The notes beneath the pieces are model-generated. The model saw only the letters and a program-made list of their open reading frames with translations. It was not told where the DNA came from and ran no database searches. Of a stretch of 41,375 bases of DNA, positions 33,192 through 39,700 are shown one piece after another. Source of the stretch: an uncultured Flavobacteriales bacterium (GTDB taxonomy: Bacteria > Bacteroidota > Bacteroidia > Flavobacteriales > BACL11). The translations under genes and the position numbers were made by a program. The DNA lies in assembly GCA_950069165.1 (NCBI GenBank), contig CATMIT010000002.1, forward strand, positions 1-41,375, written 5' to 3'. Position 1 is the stretch's first letter. Each line of letters begins with the position of its first letter.

Positions 33192-35300
33192 TTAATTTTG
33201 GGCCACCAATTTGCTTTGAACATCATTTGGGACAATTGCGTATTCGCTAAATCGGCTGGTAAAACTGCCTTTTCCTTGCGTAATGGATAACAATGCAGTG
33301 GAATATCTGTCCAGCTCAGCCAAAGGTGTTTTGGCTTTAATTATCTGATAATGCCCTTTGGCCTCCATCCCCAACACTACCGAGCGCCTCCCTTGCAAAT
33401 CGGTCATTACATCTCCCATCAAGTCTTCTGGCACCATTACCTCTAATTCCTGAACTGGCTCCATTAGTTTTGGTTTTGCATTTAAAAAAGCTTCACGGAA
33501 TGCCATTTTTCCAGCAATTTTAAAGGAGATATCATTGGAATCTACCGGATGCATTTTTCCATCATAGAGCATTACTCTAACATCTCTGATGTAAGATTTG
33601 GTTAATGGGCCTTCATTCATTAATTCCAAAATACCTTTTTGCACGGCAGGAATGTATCTTTCATCAATAACGCCACCTACTATACAATTATAGAAAACCA
33701 ACTTTCCGCCCCAATCTAGTTCTACTTCCTCCTTTTTTCTGACTTTATAATCGGTGGGTTCGGCCATGCCTTCTTTAAATGGCTCTATTTTGATGTAAAC
33801 CTCCCCAAACTGCCCAGCACCACCTGATTGTTTTTTGTGTTGGTAATTGGCAAGTGCAGAAGTGCGAATAGTTTCTCGATAAGATATTTTTGGTTGTTTG
33901 TAATCTATTACCAATTTGTATAAGTGCTTTAATCGCCATTTTACCAGTGAAAGGTGTAATTCGCCTTGCCCTTGAATAATGAGTTGCTTTAATTCCTTTG
34001 CATAAAATACTTTAATGGTTGGGTCTTCTCTTTGGATATCATCAAGCGCTTCACTTACTTTTTCTTCATTTGCCTCATCTTCCACTACTATTGCCATGGT
34101 AACTCTTGGTTCAGGAAATTCGATAGGACTAATAGCAAAATCTTCCCCTTTTTCGTGAAGAGTATGGTTGGTTTTAGTCGATTTTAATTTCAGGGTTGTG
34201 CCAATATCGCCAGCATAAATTTTATCCACCGGATTTCTTTTGTTGCCATCCATTACTTGCAACTGATTTATTCTTTCGGTATTTCCTGTTTGCTGATTTA
34301 CCAAATCTTTTCCAGTTTCAAGCACACCTGAAGTTACCTTGAAAAAAGACAAAACCCCCAAATGTGGTTCAATTACTGTTTTGAAAATAAAAAGGGAAAG
34401 TGGTCCATCAGAACTGCAAACAATATCAGCCCCTTTTTTGGATTGTTCGGCTGGCATATCAGCAGCAGATGGGCATACATTGGAAATAAATCCCATCATT
34501 CTTCCACTCCCCATATTGTGTTTTGCCGAAAGACAGAAAACAGGATACACATCATTTTTCATCATGCCAATTCTAAGTCCTTTTCGCATTTCATCTTCAT
34601 CTAATTCTCCTTTATCAAAATAAAGTTCCATTAAATCATCATCATTTTCGGCCGCTTTTTCTACCAGTTCATTGTGCAGTTTGTCTGCTTTTTCTTTTTC
34701 TTCTTCTGGAATTGGGTGCTTGGCAGGCTTTCCTCCTCCCTCTGGAAACTCATACATAACCATTTTCAGTAAATCAATTATTTTGTTGAAACCATCCCCT
34801 TGGTTTACTGGATATTGCATAATGGTTACCCCATTGCCGAAACTTTCTTTCATTCCAACAATAGCAGAATCAAAATCGGCCTGGGAATGATCAACTGCAT
34901 TGATGGCCAGAAGCATTGGTTTTTTATAATGCTGGATGTGATTCCAATGCAATTCTGTACCAACCTCTACGCCATTTTTGGCATTTATTAGCATTATACA
35001 AGTATCGGCAACACGCATGGAGGAGACTACTTCCCCAATAAAATCGTCAAAACCTGGTGTATCAATAATGTTGAGTTTGGTGCCTCTCCATTCGGTATGT
35101 AAGGAAGTAGCATAAACCGAATTGCCTCTATCGTGTTCTATTTCATGATAATCGGAAATGGTATTTTTTTCCTCCACTGTACCCCTACGCTTAATCACTC
35201 CTCCTTCAAACATCATGGTTTCGGCCAGGGTGGTTTTTCCTGATTTTGTGCTTCCGATAAGCACTAAGTTTTTAATATCGTTTGCCTGAAATACTTTCAT
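33192..35300 (-). CDS. EF-G paralogue with altered GTPase motifs
   Basis: EF-G-like protein of 702 aa from ATG 35300 (MKVFQANDIKNLVLIG). An upstream TTG at 35348 would add 16 low-complexity residues and is less likely. All EF-G domains are recognisable, including domain IV (KKQSGGAGQFGEVYIKIEP) and the C-terminal PVQELEVMVPEDLMGDVM. The G domain departs from the canonical EF-G at 30019-32130. The P-loop is GSTKSGKTT; switch I reads DRGNSVYAT instead of ERGITITSA. DTPGF (80-84) has Phe where EF-G has the catalytic-site His, and NKxD is NAVD (134-137). A Bacteroides paralogue, EF-G2, has been reported to support translocation without GTP hydrolysis; whether this is its orthologue is inference. 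It is divergent from a small HTH gene. Confidence 0.9.
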   Translation of the reverse strand: MKVFQANDIKNLVLIGSTKSGKTTLAETMMFEGGVIKRRGTVEEKNTISDYHEIEHDRGNSVYATSLHTEWRGTKLNIIDTPGFDDFIGEVVSSMRVADTCIMLINAKNGVEVGTELHWNHIQHYKKPMLLAINAVDHSQADFDSAIVGMKESFGNGVTIMQYPVNQGDGFNKIIDLLKMVMYEFPEGGGKPAKHPIPEEEKEKADKLHNELVEKAAENDDDLMELYFDKGELDEDEMRKGLRIGMMKNDVYPVFCLSAKHNMGSGRMMGFISNVCPSAADMPAEQSKKGADIVCSSDGPLSLFIFKTVIEPHLGVLSFFKVTSGVLETGKDLVNQQTGNTERINQLQVMDGNKRNPVDKIYAGDIGTTLKLKSTKTNHTLHEKGEDFAISPIEFPEPRVTMAIVVEDEANEEKVSEALDDIQREDPTIKVFYAKELKQLIIQGQGELHLSLVKWRLKHLYKLVIDYKQPKISYRETIRTSALANYQHKKQSGGAGQFGEVYIKIEPFKEGMAEPTDYKVRKKEEVELDWGGKLVFYNCIVGGVIDERYIPAVQKGILELMNEGPLTKSYIRDVRVMLYDGKMHPVDSNDISFKIAGKMAFREAFLNAKPKLMEPVQELEVMVPEDLMGDVMTDLQGRRSVVLGMEAKGHYQIIKAKTPLAELDRYSTALLSITQGKGSFTSRFSEYAIVPNDVQSKLVAQN

Positions 35301-35348
35301 AGTCGTAATATTTTTAAGTTTTGTTTTGCTTGTCTTGTTTTGCGACAA

Positions 35349-35379
35349 TAAAAATAGAAATTTTTTATTAATCTCAAAA
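35349..35379 (-). promoter_or_regulatory. Candidate promoter of the EF-G paralogue
   Basis: On the minus strand TTTTG (35375-35379), an 18-nt spacer and TATTTTTA (35349-35356) approximate the Bacteroidota consensus; the last base of the -7 box and the spacer length are slightly off. It would place the start of transcription about 40 nt upstream of ATG 35300, excluding the TTG at 35348 as a useful start. Confidence 0.35.
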
Positions 35380-35451
35380 TTAAAGTACTTATATTTTTAG
35401 TTTAGCCCTCCCAAGAGAGTAATTTTTTATAAAAAGAAAATGCTAAAATAA

Positions 35452-35484
35452 TTTTGAAAAGTGAAAAAAATTGTTTTAACTTTA
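35452..35484 (+). promoter_or_regulatory. Candidate promoter of the small HTH gene
   Basis: TTTTG at 35452-35456, a 20-nt spacer and TAACTTTA at 35477-35484 match the TTTG-N19/20-TAnnTTTG pattern, apart from A for G in the last base. A start about 6 nt later leaves a leader near 20 nt before ATG 35511. Confidence 0.45.
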
Positions 35485-35510
35485 TCGGCAACTAAAAAAA
35501 CCCAAAAACT

Positions 35511-35753
35511 ATGATTATTACATTCAATGAATTAAGAGAACTCAAGGACAAGTTGCCTGATGGCAGTATGAAAAAAATTGCAGATGAGTTAAATATGGAT
35601 GAAGATACGGTTAGAAATTATTTTGGAGGAACACATTATAAACAAGGAGAGGGCACCAGTGCTGGCATACATATAGAAAGAGGAAGAAATGGCGGCTATG
35701 TGCAAATTGATGATGATAGAATATTAGAAATTGCAAGAAGTATGATTAAATAA
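35511..35753 (+). CDS. Small helix-turn-helix protein, function unknown
   Basis: 80-aa soluble protein. The first half is helical, and residues ~18-38 (SMKKIADELNMDEDTVRNYFG) look like a helix-turn-helix, with KIADELN as the first helix and EDTVRNYF as the recognition helix. A Gly/His-rich turn (GGTHYKQGEGTSAGIHIE) leads into a short beta segment (GGYVQIDDDRI) and a final helix. I recall similar short proteins across Bacteroidota but no assigned function. It is monocistronic, with its own candidate promoter and a hairpin after it. It is divergent from the EF-G paralogue, with about 210 bp between the start codons. A DNA-binding regulator is the best guess; a toxin-antitoxin component is not supported, since no partner gene is present. 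Confidence 0.85.
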   Translation: MIITFNELRELKDKLPDGSMKKIADELNMDEDTVRNYFGGTHYKQGEGTSAGIHIERGRNGGYVQIDDDRILEIARSMIK

Positions 35754-35782
35754 CGAAAAACCATTCTCATTTTAAAATTATA

Positions 35783-35807
35783 AAATAAAATTCTTCAAAT
35801 TTTATTT
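35783..35807 (+). terminator. AT-only hairpin after the small HTH gene
   Basis: A perfect 10-bp inverted repeat, AAATAAAATT and AATTTTATTT, with the 5-nt loop CTTCA, lies 30 bp after the stop. It is followed by a T-rich stretch. With no G:C pairs its stability is low, so terminator activity is uncertain. Confidence 0.4.
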
Positions 35808-35835
35808 ATTCCTTTTTATAAAAATTAACTAATCA

Positions 35836-36780
35836 ATGAAAAAAATATTATTAGCTCTGGTCTGTATTCCTTTTATGAGTTTCTCGCAAATAGTAACGCC
35901 TTGCTTATCAACTGATACGGTTCTATGTGAACCTCATGCATATGATTATACATATCCTAGGGCAAGAGGATTCTGGTTTCAAGCAAAATCCTCATTTAAT
36001 ATTGTTGGGGTTAAGGCAGCTGATGGCAATCATCAAGGGGTCAATGCAACACATCAATCTATTGAGGTTATTAAGTTTGACACTATGCCCCAGACAGGTT
36101 CGTCTACTTTTAATCCACATACAGTATTGTTTTCGGCTATTAATGTACCGCATGTGTGGACATTGTGTAATGCACAGGTTGATTCTGGGGGATATTATGG
36201 TATCATAGGAGCAAAAAATGATTCGGCTCCAGCAACAACAGGGGGGATGATGTATAATTCTTATATATCTGGAACTTTAAAACTATTGCTAAACGGGGAT
36301 TCAACAGTAATACATAGAGCTGGAATCCAACTTTCTCTTGCATTTGGATCTCCACAAAATGGATATTATTTTGATGATGGATTGCATACACTTGGTAGAG
36401 TACATTTTATGATTAGCGCAGATAATACTCCTCAATTGCAAATTAATCAGATTGGACAAAACCTTGATGCTTCTGTGTTTGGTGGCTTGAGTCCTTATAC
36501 TTTTTATTGGAGTACAGGGGAGACAACACAAACGATAACTCCACAAACTAATGGTAATTATTGGCTTTTAGTTACCGATGCGAATGGATGTGTCTCTGAC
36601 ACTTCATATTTTAATGTAACCTTTATTTCTACTAACCTATACGCTTATCCAAAAAGTATAGATAAAAAACTAAATAGAATACTCAACGTTTTAGGAAAAC
36701 CAACAAAACCTAAAAATAACACTACCTTATTTTACATCTATGATGATGGAACAGTAGAGAAACGAATTGTTATTGAATAA
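35836..36780 (+). CDS. Secreted protein with SprB-like module and T9SS-like tail
   Basis: 314-aa exported protein. Residues 1-18 (MKKILLALVCIPFMSFSQ) form a signal peptide with a likely cut before Q18, typical of Bacteroidota; no lipobox is seen. Residues ~19-200 are beta-rich with GFWFQAKSSFNIVGVKAADG, and I cannot name this domain. About 205-270 is a single SprB/PKD-like module (GGLSPYTFYWSTGETTQT, VTDANGCVSDTS). The last ~45 residues (ILNVLGKPTKP, FYIYDDGTVEKRIVIE) resemble the end of T9SS C-terminal sorting domains but lack the YPNP start of the classic type A form. The protein is therefore probably exported by Sec and then T9SS to the surface. Its last 11 bp overlap the convergent SprB-repeat gene. 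Confidence 0.85.
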   Translation: MKKILLALVCIPFMSFSQIVTPCLSTDTVLCEPHAYDYTYPRARGFWFQAKSSFNIVGVKAADGNHQGVNATHQSIEVIKFDTMPQTGSSTFNPHTVLFSAINVPHVWTLCNAQVDSGGYYGIIGAKNDSAPATTGGMMYNSYISGTLKLLLNGDSTVIHRAGIQLSLAFGSPQNGYYFDDGLHTLGRVHFMISADNTPQLQINQIGQNLDASVFGGLSPYTFYWSTGETTQTITPQTNGNYWLLVTDANGCVSDTSYFNVTFISTNLYAYPKSIDKKLNRILNVLGKPTKPKNNTTLFYIYDDGTVEKRIVIE

Positions 36781-39700
36781 CTAACCGTTTATGATAAGTT
36801 TCACCATCCATTTTTACTTCCAAGAAGTAAATTCCTGAAGCTTTTTTACCTCTTTTAATGGTGAATTGCTCTGCATTTTTCAAATCGTGGGTTTCCAAAG
36901 CATTCCCACAAACATCTAATATTTTAATGGAAACCATTTCTTTATTTGCTCCAAAATCTAAAAGCGTTTCCTGCTTAAAAGGATTAGGATAAAGGGTAAA
37001 TTCTTCTGCCTCTATTTGTGTAATTGCAGTTATCACAATGGTGTTAGAAGCTTGTACACAACCATTGGCATCTGTTATGGTAAGGGTGTAAGCCCCAGAA
37101 TTATTTGCGTTTATATTATGGCTAGTTTGTCCGCTACTCCATTGGTAGGAATAGGAAGGCGTTCCGCCACTAACTGAACTTTGCAATTGATTGCCATTTT
37201 GTGTGATACTAACCACCACTGCTGTTGGCTCAGCAACTATAAAAGTATCGATTTTGTAGCAGTTGTTGTTGTCAGTTATATCCACTGAATAAGTGCCTGC
37301 ACTTAGGTTGTTTATAAAAGATGAAGAAGAAGAATTTGGATACCAGAAATAAGTAAAGTTTGGCGTACCACCGCTTGCAGCAGTTGTAATACTTCCGCTA
37401 CTTTGTCCGTTACAAAGCGCATCATTTACAGTGGCGTTTGTCATTATCTCAGTTGGTTGCGTTATGGTTATCGTGTCGGTAGTTGTACAGCCAGGATAAG
37501 AACCAAAAGAATCGGAATAATGGGCGAAAAGCACATAAGTTCCAGCTGATAAATTATCTGCAATAGTATCTGTTCCAAAACTATTTCCAACTAAATCTTC
37601 CCAACTATACGTATAGTTTGGTGCAGCCATTGGGCCTTGCACAGCAACAGAACCAGTTGGAACGCCATAACAAATAAGATGCTGCACAGTGGCAGGATCG
37701 ATAGTGGCATAAGTAGCAATAGTTGTACCAATAGTTTGTTGGCTATTTCCGCCTTGTATTAGAGTGCTTTGGCAGCCATTGTCATCTGTTAAACTTATGG
37801 TGTAAATGCCAGAGCAAATTCCCGGAAAAGTAATGGTATCACTTAAAATTTGAGAAATAATTACATTGGTTGTACTATTATTAGTTGCAATACCAAAGTA
37901 AGGAAAAGTTCCTCCTAAAATATCAAGGGTAACTGTTCCGTTACAAGCTCCTAAACAGCTTTCATTGGAGGAAAGATAGGAAGTATATTGCAATAAATCT
38001 GGCTCAGTAAGGTTGATGTATCGATTAATCAAACAGCCATTGGTATCTTCAATAGTTACAGAATATGCACCGGCAAAAAGGTTGTCAATACTATCATTGG
38101 TGGCGTTATAATTGTTCGGTCCGAACCATTGGTAAGTGTATGGCGCATGTGCGTCCCAAGTCGATACAATTGCCATGCCATCATTGGCTCCAAAACAACT
38201 CACTTCTACATTTCCATTGTAAAGTTGCGTATCAATTTTAGCGTCCATAGCATTTGTGTATGCACTAATATCTGTTGTATCTATTGCTATACATCCCCTA
38301 CTATCTGTTACTGTAATAGAATAAATTCCTGCCGCAAGCAAAGTAGCAGTTGGAGTGGTTTGAGGAATAGTAGGGTCATCAGACCAAACATAGCTGTAAT
38401 TTAGCGTTCCTCCACTTGCAATAGCTGTAAGAGAAGCAGAACTGACTCCCGTACAATAAGGATGAATAGTTAAGCTATCCATAATATTTACAATTAGTTC
38501 GAATGGTTGAGTAATTACCACAGTGTCCGAATTCATACATCCTTTGGCATCTGTAATGTAAACGGTATGCACGCCAGGAGTAAGATTAAAAGCAGTATCG
38601 CCTGTTTGTCCGTTAATGCTATCCCAACTAAAAGTATAAGGAATAGTTCCTCCTATGCCAATTGCTGTGGCTATTCCATTAGCAAAACTATAACAAGTTA
38701 CATGAGCAACTTTTGTAGCCTCTGTTTCTAAAACATCAGGATCGGAAATGAAAACGCTATCTACTACCCTACAACCCAATTGATCTTCAATTATTACATA
38801 GTAAGAACCAAATAGAAGTCCTGAATTGGTGTCTGGCTGAATAGTATTTGTATGACCATTACTCCAATCGTAAGAGTGAGATAAAATACCTCCAGTACTT
38901 ATAATACTAACTGCTCCATCATTTCCGCCATGGCAACTAACATTCTGAATGATAGTGATACTGTCCTGAATTAATGGGTTTTCATAAATTGTTATGGTAT
39001 CCATAATGGTACAACCCAAATCATCCGTAATCCAAACCGTATGAAGGCCAGCAGCAAGGTCAGAAATTATTGGCGAACTTACCGCAATATCATCCCATAT
39101 GTACGCATAAGCAGGAACACCACCAGAAACAATTACTTGCACTTGCCCAGTACTATCGCCAAAGCAATCCACATCATTTATTTTATTTAAGATAGCAATT
39201 AGCGGATTTGTCGGTTCGCTCACCACATTGGAATAACTTTCAAAACAACCAGCATTATCATAAATATGCAATTCATAACTTCCTACTGACAAATTATTCA
39301 AACTATCTCTTGTAATATCAACAGTAGGGCTTGCAGTTCTTAGTGTGTCAGGACCAGAAAGCCAAACATAAGTGTAAGGGGCATAACTACCTCCGGCAGA
39401 TGCCACTATAAAACCTGTGCTATCGCCTTTACAGGAAACATCCATAATTTGTATGGAAGCTGTAAGCGGAGTTTGTGGATGTACCACATTAACTGTTTTG
39501 AAAGTATCGCACCCTAGCGCATCTGTGATTTCTACAAAATAAGAACCAGCATGCAAATCCGTCACGCTAGCATTGTTAGAAAAAGAAACTTGTGCGGCAT
39601 TGTACCACTCAAAGCTATAAGGTATCGTTCCGCCAGCCCCCCAAGCATTAGCCACTCCATTGGAGTCTCCATAACAAATAGCAACCGAATCGGAAGTAAT

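Noticed and set aside
35301..35348. Longer start for the EF-G paralogue at TTG 35348
   Set aside because: It adds Ser/Lys/Thr-rich residues before MKVFQANDIKNLVLIG, and the candidate promoter -7 box directly precedes the TTG.
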